Shown: positions 24,964 to 34,843 of the stretch, one piece after another
Layout of the letters: each line of letters begins with the position of its first letter
Numbering within the stretch: the first letter of the stretch is position 1
NCBI RefSeq assembly: GCF_002723615.1
Contig: NZ_KZ304962.1
Location: forward strand, 1 to 64,000
Source of the DNA: Limimaricola cinnabarinus
GTDB lineage: Bacteria; Pseudomonadota; Alphaproteobacteria; Rhodobacterales; Rhodobacteraceae
Length of the DNA: 64,000 bases
Direction: 5' to 3'
The notes under the pieces: generated by a model
What the model saw: only the letters and a program-made list of their open reading frames with translations
Told to the model about the DNA's origin: nothing
The model's database searches: none
Made by a program: the position numbers and the translations under genes

Positions 24964-27489
24964 TCAGTCCTGCGCGCGCAGCACCTGCGCGGGCCGCACC
25001 TTCAGGGGCCGCCACGCGAAGGCGAGGCCCGCCAAGAGGCTCGCCGTCGCGCCGCCCGCGACGATGCCGATGGCCGAGGGCCAGATCACCGCGAACTCCG
25101 TCTCCATGACGAAGCGCGACACGGCCCAGCCGCCAAGCACGCCTGCGCCCAGCGCCACGAGGCCTGCCGCCGCACCCAGAAGCGCCGCGCGCAGCGCGAA
25201 GCTCGCGAGGATGCGGGCGCGCGAGGCGCCCAGCGTCTTGAGCACCGCCGCCTCGTAGGTGCGCGATCGCTCGCCCGCCGCCGCGGCCCCGATCAGCACC
25301 AGAAAGCCGGTGAGCAGCGTCGCCGCCGCGCCGTAGCGCGTGGCCGCGGCGATGCCGTCGACCACCCGCGTCACCTGCGCGATGGCGTCGCGCACCCGGA
25401 TCGCGGTGATGTTGGGATAGGCATCGGCCAGATCGCGCAGGATCGCGGCCTCCGCCTCTTCCTCGGCATAGACCGTGGCGATCCAGCTATGCGGCGCACC
25501 GGCGAGGGCCGAAGGATTCATCGACATCACGAAGGCGATGGCGGCGGAGCCGAAATCGACGCGGCGCAGATTGGCGATGGTGGCGGTCACGTCGCGGCCC
25601 AGCACGTTGACGGTGATCTCGTCACCGACCCCGAGCCCGATCTCCAGCGCCTCCTCCTCGGCAAAGCTCACCAGCGGGGGGCCGTCATAGCCGGCCTCCC
25701 ACCATTCGCCCGCGACGATCTCCTCGCCCTCGGGCGGGCTCGCGGAATAAGTCAGGCCCCGGTCGCCATGCAGCACCCAGTGATCGGCCACCTCGCGCGC
25801 GGGCCGCCCGTTGATCTCGGAGAGGATGCCGCGCAGCATCGGCGCGCTGTCGACGCGGGAAACCTGCGCATCGCCGTCGAGCCGCGCGCGGAAGCCCTCG
25901 ATCTGGTCGGGCTGGATGTCGACGAAGAAATAGGCGGGCGCGACCTCTGGCAGGTCGCTCTCGATCGCGCGGCGCAGATTGCCGTCGATCTGGCCCACCG
26001 CGGCCAGCACCGACAGGCCGAGCCCGAGCGAAAGCACCACCGAGCCCGTCTCGCCGCCGCGCTTGCCGATCGCGCCCAGCGCCAGCCTGAGGCCGGGCCG
26101 CCCGCGCAATCCGCGCCCGGCGCGGCGCGACAGCGCCTGCACACCCAAGGCGGCGAGGGTCAGGAGCAGCAAGGCCCCCGCGATGCCGCCCGCGGTCGAA
26201 AGCGTCAGCCGCCACGTGCCCGAAAACAGCACCGCCGCGCCCAGAAGCACCGCCAGCAGCCCGAGGATCGCGCCCATGTAGCGTCGCCGGGGCAGGGCGC
26301 GGCCCGCGTCCATCGCGTCGCGAAACAGCGTGGCGGCGCGCACGTTCTCGGTCCGCGCCAGCGGCCAGAGCGTGAATATCCCCGCCACCAGCGCGCCGTA
26401 GAGCGCCGCCTCGATCAGCGGGCGGGGGTAGAGGCCGAACTCCGCCGGGATCGGCAGCCGCGCCGTGATCAGCGGCGCAAGCGCCAGCGGCAGCAGCGCG
26501 CCCAGCGCCAGGCCGATGACGAGGCCCAGGAGCGTCAGCGCGCCGATCTGTAGAAAATAGGTGAGAAAGATCGTCGCCCGCGTCGCCCCCAGCGTCCTGA
26601 GCGTGGCGATGGTCGCGGTCTTGCCCGAAAGATAGGCGCGCACCGCCGCCGAGATGCCGACGCCGCCCACCGCGAGGCCCGACAGGCCGATCAGCACCAG
26701 AAACGAGCCCAGCCGGTCGATGAAACGCTCGGTGCCGCCCGCGCCGCGGCGCGCGTCGCGCCAGCGCAGCCCGCTGCCCTCGAACCGCGCCTCCGCCTCG
26801 TCCTCCAGCGCCTGCAGATCCGCCGTCTCGGGCAGGTCCATGCGGTACATGGTCGAAAACAGCGTGCCCTCGGACAGAAGCCCCGAGGCGGCGAGATCCG
26901 CGCGCAGAACGAGGCTGCGCGGACCGAAGTCGAAGCCGCCCGCCGCGCTGTCGGGATAGCGCGCGAGAATGGCGGAGAGCACGAAATCCTGCGTGCCGAG
27001 CCGCACCCTGTCGCCGGGGCTGAGCGCCATCCGGTCGGTCAGCGCCCGCTCCATGACGATGCCGGGCAGGCCCTCCGCGCCCGCGAAGGCCCGATCAAGC
27101 GGCATCTCGGGCTCCAGCCGGACCGCGCCCACCAGCGGATAGGCCCCGTCCACCGCGCGCACCTGCGTCAGCGCGCGCTCGCTCTCCCCGCCGCGCTCGA
27201 TCACCGCCATGGAGCGGAAATCCACCGCCTCCGAAACCGTGTCGGCGACGCTCTGCATCCAGGCCAGCTCTTCGTCGCTGGCGTAACGATAGGTCAGCTC
27301 GATCTCGGCATCGCCGCCGAGGATCGCGGCGCTTTCGCGCTCCAGCCCCGACTGGATCGCGGAGCGGACCATGCCGACGGCGGCGATGGCGGCGACGCCG
27401 AGCGCGAGGCAGGCGAGAAAGATCCGAAAGCCGCGCAGCCCGCCGCGCAGCTCGCGCCGGGCAAAGCGGGCCGACAGCGCGAGGCTCAT
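24964..27489 (-). CDS. ybbP: ABC transporter permease, YbbP/FtsX family
   Basis: An 841-aa membrane protein with about ten membrane segments and large periplasmic domains, of the FtsX/MacB-type permease superfamily. The N-terminus RFARRELRGGLRGFRIFLACLA is typical of YbbP. Its start overlaps the ATPase gene as ATGA. Together with the ATPase and the divergent esterase it forms the widespread ybbP-ybbA-tesA group. The export substrate is unknown; lipid or lipoprotein handling is often proposed. Confidence 0.93.
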   Translation of the reverse strand: MSLALSARFARRELRGGLRGFRIFLACLALGVAAIAAVGMVRSAIQSGLERESAAILGGDAEIELTYRYASDEELAWMQSVADTVSEAVDFRSMAVIERGGESERALTQVRAVDGAYPLVGAVRLEPEMPLDRAFAGAEGLPGIVMERALTDRMALSPGDRVRLGTQDFVLSAILARYPDSAAGGFDFGPRSLVLRADLAASGLLSEGTLFSTMYRMDLPETADLQALEDEAEARFEGSGLRWRDARRGAGGTERFIDRLGSFLVLIGLSGLAVGGVGISAAVRAYLSGKTATIATLRTLGATRATIFLTYFLQIGALTLLGLVIGLALGALLPLALAPLITARLPIPAEFGLYPRPLIEAALYGALVAGIFTLWPLARTENVRAATLFRDAMDAGRALPRRRYMGAILGLLAVLLGAAVLFSGTWRLTLSTAGGIAGALLLLTLAALGVQALSRRAGRGLRGRPGLRLALGAIGKRGGETGSVVLSLGLGLSVLAAVGQIDGNLRRAIESDLPEVAPAYFFVDIQPDQIEGFRARLDGDAQVSRVDSAPMLRGILSEINGRPAREVADHWVLHGDRGLTYSASPPEGEEIVAGEWWEAGYDGPPLVSFAEEEALEIGLGVGDEITVNVLGRDVTATIANLRRVDFGSAAIAFVMSMNPSALAGAPHSWIATVYAEEEAEAAILRDLADAYPNITAIRVRDAIAQVTRVVDGIAAATRYGAAATLLTGFLVLIGAAAAGERSRTYEAAVLKTLGASRARILASFALRAALLGAAAGLVALGAGVLGGWAVSRFVMETEFAVIWPSAIGIVAGGATASLLAGLAFAWRPLKVRPAQVLRAQD

Positions 27490-28157
27490 GCCGAGACCCG
27501 CCCGTCGGTCAGCCGCACCACCCGGTCGCAGCGCTCGGCCAGCTCGGGCGCATGGGTCACCATCACCAGCGTCGCGCCATGCCGGTCGCGCAGATCGAAC
27601 AGCAGCTCCATGATCGCCGCGCCATTGGCGGCGTCGAGATTGCCGGTGGGCTCGTCGGCCAGAAGGATCTTGGGGTGCGGCGCGGTGGCGCGGGCCAGCG
27701 CCACGCGCTGCTGCTCTCCGCCCGAGAGCTGGCCGGGGTAATGCCCCGCGCGGTGACCGAGCCCCACGGCGGCGAGCTGCGCCTCGGCGCGCTCATGCGC
27801 GTCGCGCGCGCCCGCAAGCTCAAGAGGAATTGCGACGTTTTCCAGCGCCGTCATGGTCGGGATCAGGTGGAAGGACTGGAACACCACCCCCATATTGTCA
27901 CGGCGGAACCGCGCGAGCGCGTCTTCGCCCAGCGCGGTGAGATCATGGCCCAGCGCCATGACCGTGCCGCCGGTGGCGCGCTCCAGCCCGCCCATGAGCA
28001 TGAGGAGAGACGATTTGCCAGAGCCACTCGGACCGATGAGCCCCAATGTCTCGCCCGGCGTCACGTCGAGCGTGATCCCGTGCAGGATCTCCACCGGCCC
28101 GGCATTGCCCGAGAGCGTCAGCTCGGCGTCGTGGAGGGAGAGAACCGGATCGGTCAT
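27486..28157 (-). CDS. ybbA: ABC transporter ATP-binding protein, YbbA family
   Basis: A 223-aa LolD/MacB-type ATPase. Walker A is GPSGSGKSS, the Q-loop is VFQSFHLIPT, the signature is LSGGEQQRVALARA, Walker B is ILLADEPTGNLD and the H-loop is VTHAPEL. It partners the overlapping YbbP permease. The start MTDPVLSLH lies 52 bases from the divergent esterase gene, so the two units share a promoter region. Confidence 0.95.
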   Translation of the reverse strand: MTDPVLSLHDAELTLSGNAGPVEILHGITLDVTPGETLGLIGPSGSGKSSLLMLMGGLERATGGTVMALGHDLTALGEDALARFRRDNMGVVFQSFHLIPTMTALENVAIPLELAGARDAHERAEAQLAAVGLGHRAGHYPGQLSGGEQQRVALARATAPHPKILLADEPTGNLDAANGAAIMELLFDLRDRHGATLVMVTHAPELAERCDRVVRLTDGRVSA

Positions 28158-28209
28158 GCGGGGGGCCTTCCTTCGTGCGCGCCCCGAGCGATATGGCACG
28201 CCGCTCGCG

Positions 28210-28881
28210 ATGCGCAAGCTGCTCGCGCCGCTGCTGATCGTCGCAGCGCCGCTCGCCGCCGGGCCCGCGCTGGCCGACGAGGTCGTCATCGCGGCGCTGG
28301 GCGACAGCCTGACCGCGGGCTACGGCCTGCCGCAGGGCGAGGGGCTGGTGCCGCAGCTGCAAGGCTGGCTCGATGCGCAGGGCGCGGAGGTTCGGTTGAT
28401 CAATGCGGGCGTGTCGGGCGACACCTCGGCGGGCGGGTTGTCGCGCACCGACTGGACGCTGACGCCCGAGGTCGACGCGATGATCGTGGCGCTGGGCGGC
28501 AACGACTTCCTGCGTGGGCTCGACCCCGAGACGATGCGCGAGAACATCGACGGCATCCTCGGCAAGGCCGAGGCGGCGGGCATCGAGACGCTGCTGGTGG
28601 GGCTGAAGGCCGGGCCGAATTACGGCCCCGACTACGCGGAGGCGTTCGACGCCGCCTATGCCGATCTGGCCGAGGCGCATGACGTGCCGCTCTACCCGGA
28701 CATCTTCGCCGCTTTGCAGGAGGGGCGGGACGTGGAGACGGCGCGGCGCGATTACCTGCAGTCCGACGGTCTGCACCCCAACGCCCGAGGCGTGGCGCTG
28801 ATCGCCGCCGAGCTGGGGCCGCATGTGCTCGATCTGGCCAAGCGGGCCTCGGGCGAGGAGGCGCGGGCCGAGGCGCGCTAG
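28210..28881 (+). CDS. tesA: Periplasmic arylesterase/lysophospholipase, SGNH family (TesA-like)
   Basis: A 223-aa secreted SGNH hydrolase. The signal peptide (about 1-22) ends ALA. Block I GDSLTAGYGL has the nucleophile Ser; block II is NAGVSGDTSAGG; block III is GGNDFLRG; block V DGLHPNARG carries the Asp and His. The divergent arrangement with ybbA-ybbP is conserved in many proteobacteria and suggests a shared role in envelope lipid handling. Confidence 0.93.
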   Translation: MRKLLAPLLIVAAPLAAGPALADEVVIAALGDSLTAGYGLPQGEGLVPQLQGWLDAQGAEVRLINAGVSGDTSAGGLSRTDWTLTPEVDAMIVALGGNDFLRGLDPETMRENIDGILGKAEAAGIETLLVGLKAGPNYGPDYAEAFDAAYADLAEAHDVPLYPDIFAALQEGRDVETARRDYLQSDGLHPNARGVALIAAELGPHVLDLAKRASGEEARAEAR

Positions 28882-28929
28882 GCGCTTGCGGCATCGCGGC
28901 AGGCGAAAGCGGCGGGGGGCCGGAACGGA

Positions 28930-28963
28930 AACGGGCGCGGGCCTCGCAAGGCCCGCGCCCGTT
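28930..28963. terminator. Long perfect hairpin between tesA and cspA (bidirectional terminator)
   Basis: Arms of 15 bp, AACGGGCGCGGGCCT and AGGCCCGCGCCCGTT, with loop CGCA. It lies between two convergent genes and ends in GTTCTATCT on the plus strand, a modest U-rich tail. It probably serves both tesA and cspA. Confidence 0.75.
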
Positions 28964-29001
28964 CTATCTCGTGGCGAAGGGGCGGCTTGCGCCCCCGCGG
29001 C

Positions 29002-29208
29002 TCAGAGCGGCTTGAGGTTCACGGCCGACTCGCGGCCGTCACGGCCGGCTTCGATGTCGAAGCTGATCTTCTGGTTGTCGGCGAGGCCGGTCAGGCCCGA
29101 ACGCTCAACCGCGGAGATGTGGACGAAGACGTCCTTGCTGCCGCCGTCGGGAGCGATGAAGCCGAAGCCTTTGGTGGTGTTGAACCATTTCACGGTGCCG
29201 GTAGCCAT
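29002..29208 (-). CDS. cspA: Cold shock protein, CspA family
   Basis: A 68-aa single cold-shock domain that binds single-stranded RNA/DNA as an RNA chaperone. RNP1 is KGFGFIAP and RNP2 is VFVHIS. The start MATGTVKWF is standard. The roughly 240 bases upstream are less GC-rich than the surroundings and hold no gene on this strand, which fits the long structured 5' leader of csp mRNAs. Convergent with tesA. Confidence 0.97.
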   Translation of the reverse strand: MATGTVKWFNTTKGFGFIAPDGGSKDVFVHISAVERSGLTGLADNQKISFDIEAGRDGRESAVNLKPL

Positions 29209-29448
29209 CGTGCTGTCTTCCTTAACAAGTGTCCGCTCGCGGTATTGCAGCGGTATTCGGCTCTGTCAGTGCTGATCGAGGGACTGAGGCCGTAAAGGAG
29301 ACAGTGGTCGATAGAGGTAACGTCGCCTTGTCCAGTTAACCCGAATCGGACAGAAAATCAATTCGCATTCGGAGGCGCCAACCCGGATCGGCGGCGCGTT
29401 TTGCCCCCGTCGGCGGTGTCCCGCCGCTTGCCTGAAGGGAGCGCGACG

Positions 29449-29541
29449 ATGATCGAGATCTGCAACCACCGGCGCGGCGCCATGCCCGCAGGGGGCCGCG
29501 CGCCCGCTTTCGCTTTCGCCCACTTCCGAGGCCCGGCATGA
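29449..29541 (+). CDS. Possible 30-aa ORF translationally coupled to nadD
   Basis: An ORF starting MIEICNHRRG has GGGAG seven bases before its ATG and ends in TGA that overlaps the nadD start (ATGA). nadD itself has no obvious Shine-Dalgarno sequence beyond GAGGC, so this ORF could bring ribosomes to it. No family is recognised; it could be chance. Confidence 0.35.
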   Translation: MIEICNHRRGAMPAGGRAPAFAFAHFRGPA

Positions 29542-30164
29542 GCATGGGCTGGCCGAGCGCGCGGGCCGGGCAGGCGGTGGGGCTTTTGGGCGGCTCCTTC
29601 GATCCGGCGCATGAGGGGCATCTGGCGATCACGCGCGAGGCGATCCGCCGGTTCCGGCTCGACCGGGTCTGGTGGATGGTCAGCCCCGGCAATCCGCTGA
29701 AGGAACGCCGCCCCGCGCCGATGGCGCAGCGCATCGCGCAGGCCGAGACCGTGGCGCGGCACCCGAAGATCTGCGTCACCCCGATCGAGACCCTGCTCGG
29801 CACGCGCCACACCGCCCAGACCCTCGACCGGCTCAGGGCGCGCTATGTGGGCGTGGATTTCGTCTGGCTGATGGGGGCCGACAACCTCGTGCAGCTGCAT
29901 GAATGGCGGGACTGGCACCATATCGTGCAGACCGTGCCGATGGGGGTCTTTGCCCGGCCCGGCGACCGGCTGGGCGCGCGGCTGTCGCGCGCGGCGCGCA
30001 TCTATCGCGGCGCGCGGCTGCCGATGCGCGCGGCGCCCCTGCTGGCCCGCGCGCCGGCCCCGGCCTGGTGCTTCGTGAACCTGCCGATGTCGTCGGCCTC
30101 CTCCACCGCGATCCGCGCGGCGGGCAACTGGTCGCCCTGCATGCGAAAACTTGTGAAAGCGTGA
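29538..30164 (+). CDS. nadD: Nicotinate-nucleotide adenylyltransferase
   Basis: A 208-aa nucleotidyltransferase converting NaMN and ATP to deamido-NAD. Motifs are GLLGGSFDPAHEGHL (nucleotide-binding, with the HxGH variant HEGH), VWWMVSPGNPLK, LMGADNLVQ and the C-terminal ISSTxIR-like SSASSTAIR. Start MSMGWPS; a start at the next ATG (MGWPS) is also possible. Confidence 0.95.
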   Translation: MSMGWPSARAGQAVGLLGGSFDPAHEGHLAITREAIRRFRLDRVWWMVSPGNPLKERRPAPMAQRIAQAETVARHPKICVTPIETLLGTRHTAQTLDRLRARYVGVDFVWLMGADNLVQLHEWRDWHHIVQTVPMGVFARPGDRLGARLSRAARIYRGARLPMRAAPLLARAPAPAWCFVNLPMSSASSTAIRAAGNWSPCMRKLVKA

Positions 30165-30211
30165 GGCGCGGGGCGTTGCCCCGGCGGGCGGACGCGCTCT
30201 ATTTATGCCCC

Positions 30212-31744
30212 ATGAAAGCAAGTTTGACCCGACGCGGGCTGCTCATGGGCGGCCTTTCCCTGACCGCCTCGGCCGCGATGGCGCAGCCGCTCACCTCGCT
30301 GCGCCCCGAGGCCCGGCCCGGTGGGCCGGTGGCGCTCGATGCGCGGCCCTCCGGGCTGCGCCCGCGCCTGCGCGATTCGACCGCCCGCTTCGTCGAGGAA
30401 GCGCGGCTGGGCGGGCGCACCGGCTTCGTGGCGCTCGACGCCCGCTCGGGCGAGATCCTCGACCAGCACGACGCCTATACCCGGCTGCCGCCCGCCAGCG
30501 TCGCCAAGGCGATCACCGCGCTCTACGCGCTCGAGGCGCTGGGCGGGGACCACCGCTTCGAGACCCGCCTCGTCGCCACCGGCCCGATCGAGAACGGCAT
30601 CGTGCAGGGCGACATCGTGCTGGAGGGGACGGGCGATCCGACGCTCGACACCGATGCGCTGGCCGAGATGGCGATCGAGCTCAAGGCGCTGGGCGTGCGC
30701 GGCGTCTCGGGCGATTTCGCGGTCTGGGGCGGGGCCGTGCCGCAGCAAAGCCAGATCGACCCGGTGCAGCTGCCGCATCTGGCCTACAACCCGGCCGTCT
30801 CGGGGCTCAACCTCAACTACAACCGCATCTATTTCTCATGGGCCCGCGAAGAGGGCGATTATGCGCTGTCGCTCGATGCGCGCGGCGCCGATGCGCGGCC
30901 CGAGGTGGCGGTGGCGACGATCGAGGCGGTGGATCGCGGCACGCCGGTCTATACCTATGCGCAGCAGGACGGCATCGACGTCTGGACGGTGGGACGGCGC
31001 TATCTGGGCGACAGCGGCTCGCGCTGGCTGCCGGTGCGGCGGCCCGCGCTTTATGCGGGGCAGGTCTTTGCCGAGCTGGCCGAGGCGCAGGGGATCGCGC
31101 TCGGGCCGGTGACCGAGGCGGGCGCGGCCCCGCGCGGCACGGTGCTGGTGCGCCACCGCAGCGCCGATCTCACCAAGCTCGTCCGCGACATGCTGCTTTA
31201 TTCGACCAACCTCATCGCCGAGCAGATCGGCCTTGCCGCCTCGGTCGCGCGCGGCGCGGGCGTGACCGACCTGCCCGGCTCGGGCCGGGCCATGTCCGAA
31301 TGGGTCGAGGCGCGGTTCGGCGTGACGCCCGACCTCGTCGATCATTCGGGGCTGGGCGGGGCGAGCCGGATCAGCGCCATGCAGATGGGCAAGATCCTCG
31401 CCACGCCGCTGGCGCGCGAGACGCTGCGCCCGCTGTTGAAATCCATCCGTCTCTACGGCCCGCGCGGCGAGGGGCTGGCGCGCCCGCCCGGTGTCGTGGT
31501 GGCCAAGACCGGCACGCTCAACTTCGTCAGCGCGCTGGCGGGATACGAGCGCACCATCGGCGGGCGCGACATCGCCTTTGCGATCTTCTCGGGCGACGTG
31601 GAGCGCCGGATCGACGCGCAGGACGACGAGGAGGAGCGCCCCGAGGGCGCGCGCGGCTACAATGGCCGCGCCAAGTGGCTGCAGCAAAGGCTGTTGCAGC
31701 GCTGGGGCATCGCCTATTCCGCGCCGGAAGCGAACCAGGGCTGA
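30212..31744 (+). CDS. dacB: D-alanyl-D-alanine carboxypeptidase/endopeptidase (PBP4 type)
   Basis: A 510-aa class C penicillin-binding protein that trims or opens peptidoglycan cross-links in the periplasm. The N-terminal signal TRRGLLMGGLSLTASAAMA has a twin-arginine look. Active-site motifs are SVAK (Ser96, Lys99), STN in LLYSTNLIAEQ and KTGTLN near residue 430. Domain insertions between motifs 1 and 2 match the DacB family. It begins 47 bases after nadD and is likely co-transcribed. Confidence 0.94.
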   Translation: MKASLTRRGLLMGGLSLTASAAMAQPLTSLRPEARPGGPVALDARPSGLRPRLRDSTARFVEEARLGGRTGFVALDARSGEILDQHDAYTRLPPASVAKAITALYALEALGGDHRFETRLVATGPIENGIVQGDIVLEGTGDPTLDTDALAEMAIELKALGVRGVSGDFAVWGGAVPQQSQIDPVQLPHLAYNPAVSGLNLNYNRIYFSWAREEGDYALSLDARGADARPEVAVATIEAVDRGTPVYTYAQQDGIDVWTVGRRYLGDSGSRWLPVRRPALYAGQVFAELAEAQGIALGPVTEAGAAPRGTVLVRHRSADLTKLVRDMLLYSTNLIAEQIGLAASVARGAGVTDLPGSGRAMSEWVEARFGVTPDLVDHSGLGGASRISAMQMGKILATPLARETLRPLLKSIRLYGPRGEGLARPPGVVVAKTGTLNFVSALAGYERTIGGRDIAFAIFSGDVERRIDAQDDEEERPEGARGYNGRAKWLQQRLLQRWGIAYSAPEANQG

Positions 31745-31771
31745 GGCGTCAGGCCCCGGCCCAGCGCCCGC

Positions 31772-31951
31772 TCAGACCTTGGCCCCGCGCCCGCGCGGCC
31801 CCATGAAGAACCACACGATCAGGCCGAGCACCGGCAGGATCAGGATGGCCAGCGTCCAGATCACCTTCTTGCCCGTCGAGGCCGAGGAGGTGATGACGTT
31901 CCAGATGGCGTAGAGATCGAGCAGGAAGACGATCAGTCCGAAGATGCGCAT
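31772..31951 (-). CDS. PLDc_N domain-containing small membrane protein
   Basis: A 59-aa protein with two membrane segments (residues about 3-22 and 32-51). It has the family pattern [12 protein letters not shown], then [16 protein letters not shown] and VWFFMGPRG. PLDc_N proteins are short, common in bacteria and have no defined function despite the name. A small gene; AAAGGGCC lies upstream of the ATG. Confidence 0.85.
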   Translation of the reverse strand: MRIFGLIVFLLDLYAIWNVITSSASTGKKVIWTLAILILPVLGLIVWFFMGPRGRGAKV

Positions 31952-32011
31952 GGCATGGCCCTTTCTTGGCTATGCCGAAGGAACGCCCGCCCGGACCGAT
32001 CGGGTCCGTTG

Positions 32012-32428
32012 CTACAGCGTCATGTGCCGCGCCCGCGCGCCGCGCTCGATCGCGGCGGCATGCAGCCGGTCGATCGAAAGCTCGTAGCGGATCTCCTCGA
32101 GCATCCGCCCCTCGCCCTCGGTGACGTTGCCATCGGCGGCGGCGACGTCGCAGGCCAGCGCATAGGCCGTCTCGAACAGCCGCTCGGGCAGGGTCTCGCG
32201 GATGAGGCCGAACAGCGCGTCGAGCCCGTCCTCCTGCTCCAGCAGGTCGAACACGGTGCTGGAGATGCCCGACAGGTCGTCGCCATAGTCGGAGAAGACC
32301 GGCAGGTGATTGACCATGTTGGTGATCTTGACCAGCTCCGAGGTGCGGATCGTCTCGTCCGAGGCCGAGACGGCGATCATCAGCGCCACCAGCGCATCCT
32401 GCGCGGTCAGGGGAGGGGTGTCGCTCAT
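32012..32428 (-). CDS. TerB-like protein
   Basis: A 138-aa helical protein of the tellurite-resistance TerB fold. The N-terminal half has [25 protein letters not shown] and the C-terminal half [17 protein letters not shown]; these acidic loops (SASDE and AADGN) are the paired metal-binding positions of the family. The rest of a ter operon is absent, so a tellurite role is not implied. Divergent from lysS. Confidence 0.88.
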   Translation of the reverse strand: MSDTPPLTAQDALVALMIAVSASDETIRTSELVKITNMVNHLPVFSDYGDDLSGISSTVFDLLEQEDGLDALFGLIRETLPERLFETAYALACDVAAADGNVTEGEGRMLEEIRYELSIDRLHAAAIERGARARHMTL

Positions 32429-32518
32429 GGGTCTTGGCTCCTTGTATTCGAGGCCAATTTATTGACGCCGTGCCCCCCCGGCAATAGGAGAGCCGGATCA
32501 TTCCCAAGAGGTGACACG

Positions 32519-34099
32519 ATGTCCGAGATGCGCGACGCGGCGATGCAGAGCAAGGCCTGGCCCTTCGAAGAGGCGCGCGCGCTGCTCAAACGTCTGGGCG
32601 GCAAGGACCCCGAAAAGGGCCACGTGCTGTTCGAAACCGGCTACGGCCCGTCGGGCCTGCCGCATATCGGCACCTTCGGCGAGGTGCTGCGCACCACGAT
32701 GATCCGCCGCGCCTTCGAGGCGATCTCGGACATCCCCACGCGCCTCGTCTGCTTCTCGGACGATCTCGACGGCATGCGCAAGGTGCCCGAGAACGTGCCT
32801 GAGCAGGAAATGATGCGCGAGAACCTGCAAAGGCCGCTCACATCCGTGCCCGACCCCTTCGGCACGCATGACAGCTTCGGCGGGCACAACAACGCCATGC
32901 TGCGCCGCTTCCTCGACACCTTCGGCTTCGATTACGAGTTCGTCTCCGCGACCGAGTTCTATCGCTCGGGCAAGTTCGACGACACGCTGCGGCTGGCGAC
33001 CGAGCGCTATGACGACATCATGGCCATCATGCTCAAGAGCTTGCGCGACGAGCGGCGCGAGACCTATTCGTGTTTCCTGCCGATCCACCCCGAGACCGGC
33101 CGCGTGCTCTATGTGCCGATGAAGCATGTCGATGCCAAGGAGCACACTGTCACCTTCGACGACGAGGAGGGGCGCGAATGGACGCTGCCCGTCACCGGGG
33201 GCAATGTGAAGCTGCAATGGAAGCCCGATTTCGGCGCGCGCTGGGCCGCGCTCGGCGTCGATTTCGAGATGTATGGCAAGGACCACTCGACCAACACGCC
33301 GATCTATGACGGCATCTGCAAGGTGCTGGGCGGCCGCGCGCCGCATCACTTCACCTATGAGCTGTTCCTCGACGATCAGGGCCAGAAGATCTCCAAGTCC
33401 AAGGGCAACGGCCTGACCATGGATGAGTGGCTGAGCTATGCTTCGACGGATTCCCTGAGCTACTTCATGTATCTCAAGCCCAAGACCGCCAAGCGGATGC
33501 ATTTCGACGTCATCCCCAAGATGGTGGACGAGTATCACCAGCAGCTGCGCGCCTATCCCGGTCAGGACCTCAAGGCGCAGCTCGCCAACCCGGTGCATCA
33601 CATCCACCAGGGCGAGGTGCCCGCCTCCGACATGGTCGTGCCGTTCCAGATGCTGCTCAATCTCGTGAGCGTGTCGGGTGCCGAGGACAAGGGTACGCTG
33701 TGGGGCTTCATCCGCCGCTACGCGCCCGAGGCCGCGCCCGAGACGCATCCCGGCCTCGACGACGCGGCGGGCTTTGCCATCCGCTACTACGAGGATCGGG
33801 TGAAGCCGACCAAGACCTACCGCGCGCCCACGGATGAGGAGCGCGCCGCACTCGAGGATCTGCGCGCGCGGCTCGCGGCGTGGGAGGGCGGCGCCGATGC
33901 CGACGGGCTGCAATCGGAGGTCTTCGCGGTGGGCCGCGAGCGGCAGTTCGAGCCGATGCGCGCCTGGTTCAAGGCGCTCTACGAGGTGCTTCTGGGGGCT
34001 TCCGAAGGCCCGCGTTTCGGCGGCTTCGTCGCGCTTTACGGCGTCGAGAACACGATTGCGCTGATCGACCGGGCGCTAGCGGGCGAGCTGGCGGGCTGA
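32519..34099 (+). CDS. lysS: Lysine--tRNA ligase, class I
   Basis: A class I LysRS of 526 aa, the archaeal-type enzyme that replaces class II LysRS in most alphaproteobacteria. HIGH-type motif is [12 protein letters not shown] and the KMSKS motif is KISKSKG. The helical C-terminal anticodon-binding part begins near residue 350. The start MSEMRDAA is preceded by AAGAGGTG. Confidence 0.96.
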   Translation: MSEMRDAAMQSKAWPFEEARALLKRLGGKDPEKGHVLFETGYGPSGLPHIGTFGEVLRTTMIRRAFEAISDIPTRLVCFSDDLDGMRKVPENVPEQEMMRENLQRPLTSVPDPFGTHDSFGGHNNAMLRRFLDTFGFDYEFVSATEFYRSGKFDDTLRLATERYDDIMAIMLKSLRDERRETYSCFLPIHPETGRVLYVPMKHVDAKEHTVTFDDEEGREWTLPVTGGNVKLQWKPDFGARWAALGVDFEMYGKDHSTNTPIYDGICKVLGGRAPHHFTYELFLDDQGQKISKSKGNGLTMDEWLSYASTDSLSYFMYLKPKTAKRMHFDVIPKMVDEYHQQLRAYPGQDLKAQLANPVHHIHQGEVPASDMVVPFQMLLNLVSVSGAEDKGTLWGFIRRYAPEAAPETHPGLDDAAGFAIRYYEDRVKPTKTYRAPTDEERAALEDLRARLAAWEGGADADGLQSEVFAVGRERQFEPMRAWFKALYEVLLGASEGPRFGGFVALYGVENTIALIDRALAGELAG

Positions 34100-34135
34100 G
34101 GCCGCTTCGCGCCCACGGCTCGCGCTGACGTGATG

Positions 34136-34159
34136 CCGGGAAAGACCCGTCTTTCCCGG
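34136..34159 (+). terminator. 10-bp hairpin downstream of lysS
   Basis: Arms CCGGGAAAGA and TCTTTCCCGG enclose CCCG, 36 bases past the lysS stop. No U-tract follows, so it may terminate inefficiently. Confidence 0.5.
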
Positions 34160-34255
34160 CGGTTCGGCCATGGAGACCGCAGGGGTGTCGATAGGGGTGA
34201 AACCGATCGGCGCATGCGGTCGTAGCTTCTCCACACGCAGCGGGGAGGAGCATCC

Positions 34256-34666
34256 ATGCGCAACGCAATCACGGCCCTTCTGCTGTCGGCCGCGCTTTCG
34301 GGCACGGCGGCGGCGCAGGAGAGCGAAGGCGCGGCCATCGCGGCGGTGATCGACGACCAGCTCGCCGATTTCACCGCGCGCGATCTCGACGGGGCCTATG
34401 AGCATGCCAGCCGGACCATCCGGCGCATCTTCGGCAGCGCCGGGAATTTCGGCGCCATGGTCGAACAGGGCTACCCGATGGTCTGGGACAATGCCGGCGC
34501 GCGCTATCTGGCCTTGCGCGAAGAGGGCGATGTCTGGTGGCAGCGGGTGCTGCTGCGCGATGCGCGCGGCGTGCCGCATCTTCTCGATTACAGGATGATC
34601 GAGACGCCGCAGGGCTGGCGCATCGACGGCGTCTCGCTCGTGGCGGGGCCGGATGTCGGCGTCTGA
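34256..34666 (+). CDS. DUF4864 domain-containing secreted protein
   Basis: A 136-aa protein with a signal peptide (about 1-20, ending TAAA). The mature part AAVIDDQLADFTARDLDGAYEHAS and the later IFGSAGNFGAMVEQGYPMVW match DUF4864, a family with an NTF2/SnoaL-like build and unknown role. GGGGAGGAG lies just upstream of the ATG. Confidence 0.85.
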   Translation: MRNAITALLLSAALSGTAAAQESEGAAIAAVIDDQLADFTARDLDGAYEHASRTIRRIFGSAGNFGAMVEQGYPMVWDNAGARYLALREEGDVWWQRVLLRDARGVPHLLDYRMIETPQGWRIDGVSLVAGPDVGV

Positions 34667-34843
34667 GCCGTTGCGCGGCGCGGGCCTGCGGCGCGCGCTT
34701 CGGTGGCGGGGGCTTCACGCCTCGGCGCTATAGCTGTCGGTCGTCCGGTGCCGCGGCCCGGACAGGACCGGGCGGGCCGGTGCGGCGCGGGGCAGGGGGG
34801 CCTTGGTGCCCCCGACCCGCCCCACAGCGACAGGGGCCACGCC

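Noticed and set aside
32012-32428. Tellurite-resistance function for the TerB-like protein
   Set aside because: No terC/D/E/Z genes nearby; stand-alone TerB-fold proteins are common and not linked to tellurite.
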